Positions 33,944 to 42,760 of a stretch of DNA of 64,000 nt are shown piece after piece. Numbering within the stretch: the stretch's first letter is position 1; every line of letters begins with the position of its first letter. The stretch comes from Anaerolineae bacterium (lineage in GTDB: Bacteria; Chloroflexota; Anaerolineae; Aggregatilineales; Phototrophicaceae). Both the position numbers and the translations under genes were made by a program. Location of the stretch: contig JAIOHM010000209.1 of NCBI GenBank assembly GCA_019912965.1, forward strand, positions 29,683-93,682, read 5' to 3'. Below the pieces are notes generated by a model. That model did not search any database. It had not been told where the DNA came from and saw only the letters and a list, made by a program, of their open reading frames with translations.

Positions 33944-36559
33944 GTGGAAATTATCCTTACACACGACAATGCAGATTTTGACGCGATTGCAGCGCTCCTT
34001 GCCGCATACAAACTAAATTCCACCGCATTGCCGGTACTTCCGGAACAATTGAACCAGAATGTCGCCCGCTTTATTGCCCTTTACCAGAATGGTTTGCCAT
34101 TCATTCGGCTGGGGGATGTCAATCCATCTGCTGTCAGCGGCATCACATTGGTCGATACCCAGAGAATCCTCCATCTGAAAGGTCTGCCGACAGCCACTCC
34201 GGTTCACATCATAGACCATCATCCGCTTACGCACACTTTAAAAGAACATCATACCTTCACAGGCGAAACAGTGGGTGCGGTCACCACCCTGCTGATCGAG
34301 CAAATCCGCCAGCAGGGGATTGTTCTTCATGGCTTGGAAGCCACCTTGATGGCATTGGGTATTTATGAGGACACCGGATCACTTTCATATGGCACAACTA
34401 CAGCGCGTGATCTGGTCGCTGCTGCCTGGTTGTTGGAACAACAGGCCGATCTGGATACTGTCCGCCGTTTTCTTTCCCATCCGCTGAATGAAGAGCAGCA
34501 GACCCTGTTTGACACCCTGTTAGACAACGCCGAAAGTCACATCATTCAGGGTCATACCGTTATCTTATGCAGCACAACCATTGACCAGTACATCTCTGAA
34601 ATCAGCACAGTTGTCCACCACCTGCGGAATATATTCGATTCCGCCGCCCTGTTTGTGCTGGTTCAAATGCCAAAACGATTGCAGCTCATCGCACGGGCAA
34701 CTGATGATGCAATTGACGTTGGCGAAATCGCCCGGCTTTTCGGTGGCGGAGGGCACAATCGGGCTGCTGCTGCCACGATTCACGATAAAACCTTGACCGA
34801 AAGCGCTGAACGCATTTGGGCAGAGTTAAACCAGCGTGTACAACCTGTTACCCGCGTAGCCAATCTCATGTCCTACGGCGTTCAAACTGTGGATGCCGAT
34901 CAGTCCATTCAATCGGTCGTTCGCCAGTTGCGCCGCATTGGACACGAAGGCTATCCGGTTGTGGACGATGGCGCAGTTGTCGGCCTGCTCACCCGCCGTG
35001 ATGTTGACCGGGCACTTGAGCATGGATTGGGCAGCTTGCCCGTACGCGAAATTATGGCCGCTGGCGCAATCACTATTTATCCGCATGAATCGGTTTACAC
35101 TCTTGAGCAGCGGATTGTCGAAACTGGATGGGGGCAAATCCCGGTTGTGGATGATTCAAACCAGATCATCGGCATTGTCACCCGAACTGACCTCATTAAG
35201 CATTGGGCACGCATCCATCCAGCAGGTACAAAAACCGGGCAAATCATTACCCTTGACCAGATCAAACAGGTACTCGGTCATTCCGCTGCCCAACTTATTC
35301 AGGCTGTTGCTGGTGAAGCCCAAAATCGGGGCATCAAACTCTATCTGGTTGGTGGGGTTGTGCGCGATTTGCTGCTCCAGCGTCAAAATCTGGATATTGA
35401 TTTCGTCGTTGAAGGTCAATCGCCGCAGCTTGCCGCGCGTTTGGTCAAGCAATTCGGCGGGCATCACACCGCTTTTTCGCCCTTCGGAACAGCAAAATGG
35501 AAATTGAACACTTCCGTTGCTGAGGCGCTAAAAATTGATCCTAACCAGATGCCCGACCATATCGACTTTGCCAGCGCCCGCAACGAATTTTACGAGCATC
35601 CCACTGCCCTCCCAACGGTTTACAACAGCTCGATTAAGCTGGATTTACAGCGCCGCGATTTCACCATCAATACGCTGGCTGTACAGTTAAGCCCCGAACC
35701 TTTTTATGGCCGCATTTTGGACGAATACGGCGGCCTGAACGATCTGCAATCAGGAACCATCCGTGTCCTGCACAGTCTCAGTTTCGTCGATGACCCCACC
35801 CGTATCCTGCGTGCATTGCGATTCGAGCGACGGCTTGGTTTCCGTCTCGACCCGCGCACCGCCGAACTCATCGCCAGCGCCCTTCCCATGCTGGAACGAA
35901 TTACGGGTGAGCGTTTACGCAAGGAATTAACACTCCTGCTCTACGAAGATATGCCTGAACAAGGCCTGCTTAACTTGCAGGAACGCGGCATTCTGGCAGC
36001 TATTCATCCGGCTTTCAGACTGGATGAAACCATTTCATCTCAATTTCGCGCCGCGCGTGGAGAAGCCATGCCCTGGCTGCCTGCTGATATTGCCGACCTA
36101 TACTGGCATATCCTGTCTGCCCATATCGCTCTTGAGCAGCTTGAAAATTGGTGTGAGCGGCTGTTGTTCGCACAGAATATGGTGCAGTCCTTCCACCAGA
36201 CCGCACATCTGATTCAGCTTGCACCAGAATTAAGCCAGCCTTCGCTCCTCCCAAGCCAAATAACAAAAAACCTTGAAACCATCCCGGAACTGGCTTTATT
36301 GACGGCTTGGATCATGATCCAGAACGATACTGCCCGCGAGCGAATCCAGCGATATTGGCTGGAATGGAAGCACATATATCCTGTCACCAATGGACACAGC
36401 CTGCGTGCTATGAATCTGAAACCGGGGCCATGTTACGCACAGATACTCCAAAGGTTGCGCGTCGCCCGGTTGGATGGTGAAATTCACGACGACGAAAGTG
36501 AAAATCGCCTGCTGCAAAAACTGGTCTATCAAGAGAGGCTTTGCGATGACCGCGCTTGA
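33944..36559 (+). CDS. DHH-CBS-CCA fusion protein (tRNA nucleotidyltransferase with DHH domain)
   Basis: The 871-residue protein has an N-terminal DHH phosphoesterase domain (THDNADFDAIAA, IDHH at about 95-98), a DHHA1 part with GGGGHNRAAAA (about 266), two CBS domains (about 305-425), and a class II tRNA nucleotidyltransferase domain (LVGGVVRDLL, catalytic DID near residue 485, RRDFTINTLA). Similar fusions are known in Aquifex, cyanobacteria and Chloroflexota, where they may add A or CC to tRNA or hydrolyse nano-RNA. The GTG start is supported by colinearity with the family. The GNAT gene starts inside its 3' end (14-base overlap). Confidence 0.9.
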   Translation: MEIILTHDNADFDAIAALLAAYKLNSTALPVLPEQLNQNVARFIALYQNGLPFIRLGDVNPSAVSGITLVDTQRILHLKGLPTATPVHIIDHHPLTHTLKEHHTFTGETVGAVTTLLIEQIRQQGIVLHGLEATLMALGIYEDTGSLSYGTTTARDLVAAAWLLEQQADLDTVRRFLSHPLNEEQQTLFDTLLDNAESHIIQGHTVILCSTTIDQYISEISTVVHHLRNIFDSAALFVLVQMPKRLQLIARATDDAIDVGEIARLFGGGGHNRAAAATIHDKTLTESAERIWAELNQRVQPVTRVANLMSYGVQTVDADQSIQSVVRQLRRIGHEGYPVVDDGAVVGLLTRRDVDRALEHGLGSLPVREIMAAGAITIYPHESVYTLEQRIVETGWGQIPVVDDSNQIIGIVTRTDLIKHWARIHPAGTKTGQIITLDQIKQVLGHSAAQLIQAVAGEAQNRGIKLYLVGGVVRDLLLQRQNLDIDFVVEGQSPQLAARLVKQFGGHHTAFSPFGTAKWKLNTSVAEALKIDPNQMPDHIDFASARNEFYEHPTALPTVYNSSIKLDLQRRDFTINTLAVQLSPEPFYGRILDEYGGLNDLQSGTIRVLHSLSFVDDPTRILRALRFERRLGFRLDPRTAELIASALPMLERITGERLRKELTLLLYEDMPEQGLLNLQERGILAAIHPAFRLDETISSQFRAARGEAMPWLPADIADLYWHILSAHIALEQLENWCERLLFAQNMVQSFHQTAHLIQLAPELSQPSLLPSQITKNLETIPELALLTAWIMIQNDTARERIQRYWLEWKHIYPVTNGHSLRAMNLKPGPCYAQILQRLRVARLDGEIHDDESENRLLQKLVYQERLCDDRA

Positions 36560-37079
36560 AAACCCAACCTTCAGAGTTTCAATATCGGTGCATTTTCGCG
36601 CTGCCGTCCATCAGGATTTGCCCAAAATGGAGTGGTATGGGCAATACGCTCACTACCGCAATCTGATCCGTCGCGCCTATCGGGAACAGCAAATTGGCAA
36701 GCGTTTAATCCTCGTCGCAGACAGCAACAACTTTCCGATCGGCAATATTTTTATCCTGTTCCTGAACCCGGAAAATACACCCAAAACGGAAAAACGAGCC
36801 TATTTATATTCTTTGCGGGTGATGGAAATGTTTCGCGGCTGCGGGATCGGCACTCAACTTATTCAAGAAGCCGAAAATTTGATGGCTAATCGTCACTATC
36901 GATGGTCAACCATTGCCGTTGCCAAAACCAATCATGGCGCACAACGCCTCTATGAACGTTTGGGATATGAAATTTTTGGCGAAGACCCCGGCAACTGGAG
37001 CTATTTTGACCATGAAGGACGGGCCAGACAGGTTCAAGAACCCTGCTGGCTCTTGCAAAAAGAATTAGTGTTGCGGTAA
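36546..37079 (+). CDS. GNAT-family N-acetyltransferase
   Basis: The ATG at 36546 overlaps the CCA gene end by 14 bases and has AGAGAGG upstream, giving 177 residues. The acetyl-CoA binding motif reads YLYSLRVMEMFRGCGIGTQLI (key R-G-x-G-I-G-T), followed by the C-terminal NHGAQRLYERLGYE motif. It probably acetylates a protein N-terminus, amine or antibiotic-like molecule; the substrate is unknown. Position suggests co-translation with the tRNA nucleotidyltransferase, so a role in tRNA or ribosomal protein modification is possible but unproven. Confidence 0.88.
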   Translation: MTALENPTFRVSISVHFRAAVHQDLPKMEWYGQYAHYRNLIRRAYREQQIGKRLILVADSNNFPIGNIFILFLNPENTPKTEKRAYLYSLRVMEMFRGCGIGTQLIQEAENLMANRHYRWSTIAVAKTNHGAQRLYERLGYEIFGEDPGNWSYFDHEGRARQVQEPCWLLQKELVLR

Positions 37080-37190
37080 AATGCCGTCCGTTGGGTTGTA
37101 AGGGTTGGAAATACTTTAGTTGACAAAAAGATTGAACAATTCGTTTATTGCAGTTGATCTGTTCATCAAGCGAAAGAGACTACCTACCCA

Positions 37191-37523
37191 ATGAATATCA
37201 AGCACTTATCTGTTCGTGTAACACGCTGGCATGGCGGTCAGCACCCCACCTTTTCTACCATCACCCGTCAAATGAAAAAGGAAGGCTTACGCCCATACAT
37301 GTGGGTCAACACACCCAACCATCGCTATGGCGTCCGCAGTCATGGGTATGACAAGGTGCTCTACGTCATCGAAGGCATGGTCGAAATCACCCTGCCAGAC
37401 AGCAATCAGCGCATGACCCTCCGCGCTGGTGACCGGGTCGATGTTCCTGCCGGTGTCCGTCATGGAACGATTGTTGGTAGCAATGGCGCTCGCTGCGTCG
37501 AAGCTGCCGTCGTCCGCCGCTAA
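37191..37523 (+). CDS. Small cupin-domain protein
   Basis: The 110-residue protein is a single cupin barrel: DKVLYVIEGMVEITLP fits motif 1 loosely, and AGDRVDVPAGVRHGTIVG fits motif 2, with one conserved metal-ligand His (HGTIVG) and a second His in RSHGYDK. It is likely cytosolic and metal-binding; catalytic role or sugar binding cannot be told. It is a short single gene before the Tat-exported oxidoreductase. Confidence 0.8.
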   Translation: MNIKHLSVRVTRWHGGQHPTFSTITRQMKKEGLRPYMWVNTPNHRYGVRSHGYDKVLYVIEGMVEITLPDSNQRMTLRAGDRVDVPAGVRHGTIVGSNGARCVEAAVVRR

Positions 37524-37672
37524 CACCCACTTCCAAAACACATACTCCGCAAACGATTGTCTCTACTTCCATTACAGTGACAATTTCAATCAGTTCCATC
37601 GGATCACGATTCTGAAAATCGTCCGAAAGATTGTTCTTTTGTCCTGTCTGGAGAATCCCAATCGCATCCCTA

Positions 37673-37681
37673 TGCTATAAT
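37673..37681 (+). promoter_or_regulatory. Extended -10 promoter of oxidoreductase gene
   Basis: TGCTATAAT (TGn extended -10) lies 38 bases before the ATG at 37720; no -35 match, as is usual for extended -10 promoters. Confidence 0.5.
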
Positions 37682-37719
37682 GCACTGATTGGTTAGAGAA
37701 AGTATTGTAATCGGAGCTT

Positions 37720-38712
37720 ATGGAAAGTCATCACATCACGAGGCGGCGATTTCTACTCGCGGCCACCGGGTCTGTTGTAGCGGCCACACAATTCACACAA
37801 ATCCCTGCCCGATTGTCTGCGAATACACCAAATGCCGCAATTTCGCCGCACATCGACCCATCAGGGTACACACCAACATCTCACTTTTTCCGTCAACAGA
37901 TGCGTCCCATAACCCCAACTGATCCTCAAATGTGGTCAGTTGCAATCAATGGTTTGGTACAAAAACCGCTGCTGTTGACCTACGACGATTTGCTGGCGCA
38001 CCCTTCTGTTGAAATACCCTGCACAGTTGCCTGTATCGGCAGCACGATCCGCAGTCCGCTGATAGGACACGCCTTATGGCGTGGTATCCCTGTAAAAGAT
38101 TTGCTGGCACAGCTTGATGTTATGCCAGAGGCTACCCACGCCCAGTTCACTGCCACCGATGGCTACACCACCTATGTAAAGCTGGACGATTTAGCCGATG
38201 CACTGCTGGTCTACGCCATGAACGGCGAAACCCTGCCACATGAACACGGCTTCCCTGTACGTCTCATCGTGCCCGGCCTTTATGGATATAAAATGCCCAA
38301 GTGGATTCAACGAATCGAATTCACATCTGCTCCTTATCCCGGTTTTTGGGAGAGTCGCGGTTGGTCAACCACTGGTGTTGTACAAACCAGCGCCATGATT
38401 TTCGCGCCCCGCAATCTGGAAACTGTCAGCGGCATTGTTTCGCTCAACGGCACAGCCTACGCGGGCGAACGGCAAATTACCCAAATCGAAATCAGTGTGG
38501 ATGATGGCCCATGGATGCCCATAGCCTTTAAACCTGCCGAACCCCATAGCTGGACGCCTTGGCAAATTGATTGGATGCCGCCCACCCCCGGTGACTACCT
38601 GTTCAAAGTCCGTGCCACCGATAGCAATGGGTTTACCCAACCTGACTCTGCGCCCGCCTTTCCAGATGGTTCCAACGCCGTCCAGTCAGTCGTCGTCCGC
38701 GTTACAGCATAG
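37720..38712 (+). CDS. Sulfite-oxidase-family molybdopterin oxidoreductase, Tat-exported
   Basis: The 330-residue protein starts with a twin-arginine signal (TRRRFLLAATGSVVAA). The molybdopterin domain follows with the family CTVACIGS motif, C105 being the likely Mo-coordinating Cys, and YGYKMPKWIQRIEF. The C-terminal region is a Mo-co dimerisation (immunoglobulin-like) domain, so it resembles plant-type or bacterial sulfite oxidases rather than MsrP. It works outside the cytoplasmic membrane; electron acceptor and substrate are unknown. The next gene is also Tat-targeted, and thiol-redox genes follow. Confidence 0.88.
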   Translation: MESHHITRRRFLLAATGSVVAATQFTQIPARLSANTPNAAISPHIDPSGYTPTSHFFRQQMRPITPTDPQMWSVAINGLVQKPLLLTYDDLLAHPSVEIPCTVACIGSTIRSPLIGHALWRGIPVKDLLAQLDVMPEATHAQFTATDGYTTYVKLDDLADALLVYAMNGETLPHEHGFPVRLIVPGLYGYKMPKWIQRIEFTSAPYPGFWESRGWSTTGVVQTSAMIFAPRNLETVSGIVSLNGTAYAGERQITQIEISVDDGPWMPIAFKPAEPHSWTPWQIDWMPPTPGDYLFKVRATDSNGFTQPDSAPAFPDGSNAVQSVVVRVTA

Positions 38713-38723
38713 AGGCTTTTGCG

Positions 38724-39599
38724 TTGAACACCTATTCCCGACGTTCTTTTCTAAAACTTTCTGGCATAGCCCTGAGCGCAACAGCCCTTCAACCGTTGCA
38801 TCCCCTACTTCGTGTAGAAGAACAACCGCAGTACAGGGGACGGGCACTGACAGCCTTATCTGTTTACCAGACCCCCAGTGTTGATGCTCCGCTTGTAACA
38901 TATCGCTGGCCGGATAGCATAGTCCCTATACTTGAAGAACATCAAAACTGGTATCGCATTGAAGATGGATACGTCCCGCGCGCCGGATTGCAGCCCATGA
39001 TGCCCATTTCCCCTGATCTGAATATCACTATTCCAGACGAACCCTTCTGGGCAGAAGTGATTGGCCCGGTTGCCATCGTTCGCCAGCATTGCGCCGCCAA
39101 TGCACCTCTGGTTACGCGCATCGGACACGGCGGAGTCGCTCAGATTATCGACCGCCTTCCCGATACGCCTTCCGACTGGTATGCACTGGCCGATAGCGAT
39201 GGACAATTGCTCGGCTGGTCACAAAGTGCCGTGTGGCAGCCTATTCAATCAGAGGCTGTTCCCGCCGCAGAACGCATCCTTCACATTGACACACAAACCC
39301 GGCAAATGACCGCCTTTGAAGATAATACAGCCATCCTGCAAGCGCCTGTTTCACTAAGTGGCGCAATCGCAACCGGAATCCATAATTGGCAAAATCAGCA
39401 AATCGGCGGCCTGCAATCAGAGGCTTATCATGGTGTTCCCTGGGTAACACGCTTTGGGGCAGATTACACCATAACCGGGGTTTACTGGCATAACCGTTTT
39501 GGCGAATCGGTTCCCGGCCCGACTGTACAGGTTACGCCGCTGCTGGCACGCTGGCTTTACGGCTGGCTTAGCCCGACAAGCAGCATCCACATCACCTGA
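38724..39599 (+). CDS. Tat-exported L,D-transpeptidase-like protein lacking catalytic Cys
   Basis: The TTG start at 38724 gives 291 residues with a twin-arginine signal (SRRSFLKLSGIALSA). The middle looks SH3-like (ALTVYQTPSVDAP region), and the C-terminal 120 residues follow the YkuD fold: RILHIDTQTRQMTAFED, then TGVYWHNRFGE (His256) and VTPLLARWLYGW. In active enzymes a Ser-His-Gly-Cys motif stands between these; here the aligned positions 264-267 read Pro-Gly-Pro-Thr. The catalytic Cys and His are thus missing. It is 11 bases after the oxidoreductase stop, in the same operon. Either the function has changed to non-catalytic binding or the alignment is misleading. Confidence 0.75.
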   Translation: MNTYSRRSFLKLSGIALSATALQPLHPLLRVEEQPQYRGRALTALSVYQTPSVDAPLVTYRWPDSIVPILEEHQNWYRIEDGYVPRAGLQPMMPISPDLNITIPDEPFWAEVIGPVAIVRQHCAANAPLVTRIGHGGVAQIIDRLPDTPSDWYALADSDGQLLGWSQSAVWQPIQSEAVPAAERILHIDTQTRQMTAFEDNTAILQAPVSLSGAIATGIHNWQNQQIGGLQSEAYHGVPWVTRFGADYTITGVYWHNRFGESVPGPTVQVTPLLARWLYGWLSPTSSIHIT

Positions 39600-39688
39600 T
39601 GAAGATCACTTTTTAATGTTAGAATCAGGAAAGATTTGGGCTGTAGTGTTATGCTAAAGATTGAGTCTCTAATGTAAAGAGGTGGTCA

Positions 39689-41308
39689 GTGAATCCGGAA
39701 AATCTAACGCTCGGCCTCGCCTTTGTGGCTGGGTTTATCTCTTTTATTTCCCCATGTGTGTTACCCCTTGTTCCCGCCTACATCGGCTACATGGGTGGAC
39801 GAGTCACCAATACCGTCGCTGCTCAGGTTAGCGGCAATCAAGGCGTACTCTCGCCATCCCTCAGCACACGCTTCACAACCGTCTTACATGGACTGTTTTT
39901 CGTCGGCGGATTTACAGCCGTCTTTGTCGGCATTGGCCTGCTCTCAACTGCCTTTGTACAGCAGTTCGGCGGCCAGAATATCAATATTGTGACTGGCATC
40001 ATCGGGCGCATCGGCGGCGTACTGATTATCTTCTTTGGTCTGCATTTTATGGGCGTTCTGCCTGCCTTGTTTAATCGCCTTCTGACCACCAACCAATCCT
40101 TACTCAACAATCCTCTCGCCAGCCCGATAATCGCTCTCCTTGGCACTGCGCTCATTCTGTGGGGTTTTACTGGCAGCCTGATTCCATCGCTCACCAGCAC
40201 CCTTCTGACCACCGCAGGCGAAGTAACCCGTCTGTATTGGCCGACAATCATTGCCCTGGCCTTACTGGCAGTTTACCTGTTATGGCTTATTCTTGGTGGC
40301 GCATTCACCCAACCCCACGCCTTCTGGACGCGCGTCATCACTGCCATTCAAACCGCCCTATATACCGACACGCGCCGTCAGCTCAGTGCGAAGGGCACAC
40401 AGGGATTATCCGGGTCAGCCCTGATGGGTGTCGTATTTTCTGCCGGATGGACACCTTGCATCGGCCCGGTTTATGGCGCAGTCCTCACATTAGCTGCCAA
40501 TACGGGCGATATAACCCGTGCAGGATCATTATTGGCAGCTTATGCATTTGGGCTGGGTATACCATTTCTATTGACTGCCCTGCTTTTGGATAGCGCACAA
40601 GGTCTGCTTCGTCGCTTGCAGCGTCATATGCACAAAATCGAATTGGTCAGCGGCGCATTTCTGGTTCTAATCGGCGTGTTAATCGCCAGCAACTCCCTCC
40701 AGAGTTTAAGTCAGTGGCTTGCCATTAATCCCCAATTCACCGACGCCGCCATTACGTTGGAAGAAAATGTGATCGGTTCCCTAACCGGCGAGTCGGAAAC
40801 AACCGCACTCCCAACCGTTCAGCCAACCGCTGCCCTCGGAAGCATTACCGGAGCTGCCGCTGCCATTGAAGGCCCTGTCATTGGAACGAATATAAGCAAC
40901 ATCGCCCCCGACTTTGAAACCGTCATCGAAACGGGCGAAAGCATTAAACTGTCTGATCTGCGCGGACAGGTTGTGCTCCTCAACTTCTGGGCAACATGGT
41001 GCGGCCCATGCCGTATCGAAATGCCCGAATTTGAAACTGCTTATCAAGAACGCCGATCCGATGGGTTCACCATTCTCGCCGTCAACAATCAGGAATCGGT
41101 CGAAGATGTCGTCGGTTTCCGCGAAGAACTCGGTGTCACCTTCCCCATGCTCATGGATGAAAACGGCGATTTGCAGAAGCAATATGGGGTCTTCAGCTAC
41201 CCTAGCACCTACATCATTGACCGCGAAGGGATTATCATTGCCCGTCATTTCGGCCCATTGACCGCCGAACAAATTCAAGAACTGCTAAATCAAGCCTTGT
41301 CGGCGTGA
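39689..41308 (+). CDS. CcdA-type thiol transporter fused to a TlpA/ResA thioredoxin domain
   Basis: The 539-residue protein starts at GTG with GAGGTGG upstream. The N-terminal half is a CcdA/DsbD-like membrane domain with the redox-active Cys motifs ISPCVLPLVPAY (about C22) and GWTPCIGPVYG (about C255) and about eight helices with long loops. A linker with acidic and Thr-rich sequence leads to an extracytoplasmic TlpA-like thioredoxin fold with WCGPC (C438, C441). The fusion passes electrons from cytoplasmic thioredoxin through the membrane to the outer thiol domain. Targets are probably cytochrome c apoproteins or other exported thiol proteins. Its stop overlaps the start of the second TlpA gene (ATGA). 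Confidence 0.9.
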   Translation: MNPENLTLGLAFVAGFISFISPCVLPLVPAYIGYMGGRVTNTVAAQVSGNQGVLSPSLSTRFTTVLHGLFFVGGFTAVFVGIGLLSTAFVQQFGGQNINIVTGIIGRIGGVLIIFFGLHFMGVLPALFNRLLTTNQSLLNNPLASPIIALLGTALILWGFTGSLIPSLTSTLLTTAGEVTRLYWPTIIALALLAVYLLWLILGGAFTQPHAFWTRVITAIQTALYTDTRRQLSAKGTQGLSGSALMGVVFSAGWTPCIGPVYGAVLTLAANTGDITRAGSLLAAYAFGLGIPFLLTALLLDSAQGLLRRLQRHMHKIELVSGAFLVLIGVLIASNSLQSLSQWLAINPQFTDAAITLEENVIGSLTGESETTALPTVQPTAALGSITGAAAAIEGPVIGTNISNIAPDFETVIETGESIKLSDLRGQVVLLNFWATWCGPCRIEMPEFETAYQERRSDGFTILAVNNQESVEDVVGFREELGVTFPMLMDENGDLQKQYGVFSYPSTYIIDREGIIIARHFGPLTAEQIQELLNQALSA

Positions 41309-41862
41309 TGCCCTTAAAACGCATTCTGCTCTTGATTGCGGCTGTGACCTGTATGGTTGCAGCTGTTTTTCTGCTCAATGCTGTCGCGCTGCCTGAACGC
41401 GCCCAATTTACTGGTCGAATTATCCCCGGCGAACTGCCTGTCGCCCCGGAAATTAACGCGGTTGCCCCACCATTTGAACTTTTAGCCCTCAACAACACGC
41501 GAGTGAATTTACTCAATCTGCGTGGGCAGCCCACGGTAATCAACTTTTGGGCGACTTGGTGTGAACCCTGTCGTGTCGAAATGCCCGAATTACAACGCAT
41601 TTATGAGCATTATGCGGAGCGCGGACTGAGCCTTCTTGCTATCAATCTGGGCGAAACATCCGCACCCATTCAACAATGGGTAGATCAATTCGGTCTGACA
41701 TTCGACATTCTGCTCGACCCCAATCAGGAAATCGCTGCCCTCTACCAACTGCGCGGTCAGCCCACGACCTTCATTGTCTCCCCCACAGGCGTCGTCACCC
41801 ACATCTTCTATGGCCCGGTCACCAATCTGGAAGCCGTGTTAGCGCCTTTCTTCCCAAATTGA
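41305..41862 (+). CDS. TlpA/ResA-family thiol-disulfide oxidoreductase
   Basis: The 185-residue protein has an N-terminal membrane anchor (ILLLIAAVTCMVAAVFLLN) and an extracytoplasmic thioredoxin fold with WCEPC (C86, C89) followed by RVEMPEL, plus the cis-Pro motif QPTTFIV. It overlaps the CcdA-TlpA gene by 4 bases, so it is translationally coupled and probably receives electrons from it. WCEPC is the ResA-type motif, seen in proteins that reduce heme-binding Cys of apocytochrome c. Confidence 0.92.
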   Translation: MMPLKRILLLIAAVTCMVAAVFLLNAVALPERAQFTGRIIPGELPVAPEINAVAPPFELLALNNTRVNLLNLRGQPTVINFWATWCEPCRVEMPELQRIYEHYAERGLSLLAINLGETSAPIQQWVDQFGLTFDILLDPNQEIAALYQLRGQPTTFIVSPTGVVTHIFYGPVTNLEAVLAPFFPN

Positions 41863-41895
41863 TACACTACTCCGGCATCTGAATAGGGAATAACA

Positions 41896-42672
41896 ATGTC
41901 ACAAAACAATCGTACCAGCCGATCAACTGCTGTTCGCTTGAATCGCGCCATACTCTGGCTCACACGCCACTGGCTGCGAATCGCGCTTACCTTTATTGGT
42001 ATCTATGCAAGTCTCCCCATCGTTGCGCCAACCCTGATGAGATTGGGCGCGACTGGCCCGGCCAATGTGCTGTACACGCTCTACAGTCCATTTTGCCACC
42101 AGTTTGGTTTCCGCTCGATTTTCCTCTTTGGCGAACAACCCTTCTATCCGCGTTACAATACGGGCAGCGACCTGCAACCCTTCGAATCCTACGTGCAAAA
42201 TTTACCCCAATTCGCCCCGGATCGGGTGCTGCCACCTCCCTTCGGGCCAGTGGGCGATATTTATGCCTTTAATCCCGGCTATCAAGGTGCTGCCCGCGAA
42301 TTTGTGGGCAACGCGCAGATGGGCTACAAAACCGCCCTGTGTGCCCGCGATATGGGCATTTATTGGGCGTTGTTCATTGGCGGTTTGGTCTACAGTCACC
42401 CAATAATTCGCCGCCGCCTCCGCCCGGTTCCCATCTGGCTGTATGCCCTGCTTGGCCTGCTTCCCATTGGGCTGGATGGATTTAGCCAGTTGCTTGGTTA
42501 TCCACCCTTTAACCTGTGGCCTCCACGCGAAACATTGCCCGTTTTCCGGGTAATCACGGGGCTTCTTTTTGGACTCATGAACGCCTGGTTGGGTTTCCCC
42601 TATCTCGAACTCTCCATGCGAGATACACAGGATCAGATCGAAAACAAGCTCACGCGCGCTGGTGTTCAATAA
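41896..42672 (+). CDS. DUF2085 membrane protein
   Basis: The 258-residue protein has about five helices and the DUF2085 signatures: CHQFGFRSIF after the first membrane region and CARDMGIYWALFIGGLVYS in the third. Conserved Cys and His residues could bind metal or heme; function is unknown. It is the last gene of the plus-strand thiol group, 34 bases after the TlpA gene, and is followed by two hairpins. Confidence 0.85.
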   Translation: MSQNNRTSRSTAVRLNRAILWLTRHWLRIALTFIGIYASLPIVAPTLMRLGATGPANVLYTLYSPFCHQFGFRSIFLFGEQPFYPRYNTGSDLQPFESYVQNLPQFAPDRVLPPPFGPVGDIYAFNPGYQGAAREFVGNAQMGYKTALCARDMGIYWALFIGGLVYSHPIIRRRLRPVPIWLYALLGLLPIGLDGFSQLLGYPPFNLWPPRETLPVFRVITGLLFGLMNAWLGFPYLELSMRDTQDQIENKLTRAGVQ

Positions 42673-42676
42673 AAAA

Positions 42677-42702
42677 TCCCCTAACCATTCCTGGCTAGGG
42701 GA
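42677..42702. terminator. Hairpin 1 between convergent genes
   Basis: TCCCCTA (42677-42683) pairs with TAGGGGA (42696-42702) in the gap between the DUF2085 gene and the convergent TadE/G-like gene; A- and T-rich flanks allow use in either direction. Confidence 0.6.
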
Positions 42703-42717
42703 CTAATCATCTTGTCT

Positions 42718-42746
42718 GGATAAGGGGTTTAAGCCCCTTATCCATT
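42718..42746. terminator. Hairpin 2, likely bidirectional terminator
   Basis: GGATAAGGGG (42718-42727), a 6-base loop and CCCCTTATCC (42734-42743) form a 10-bp perfect stem followed by ATTTCT. Confidence 0.6.
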
Positions 42747-42760
42747 TCTAGCACAATTTC

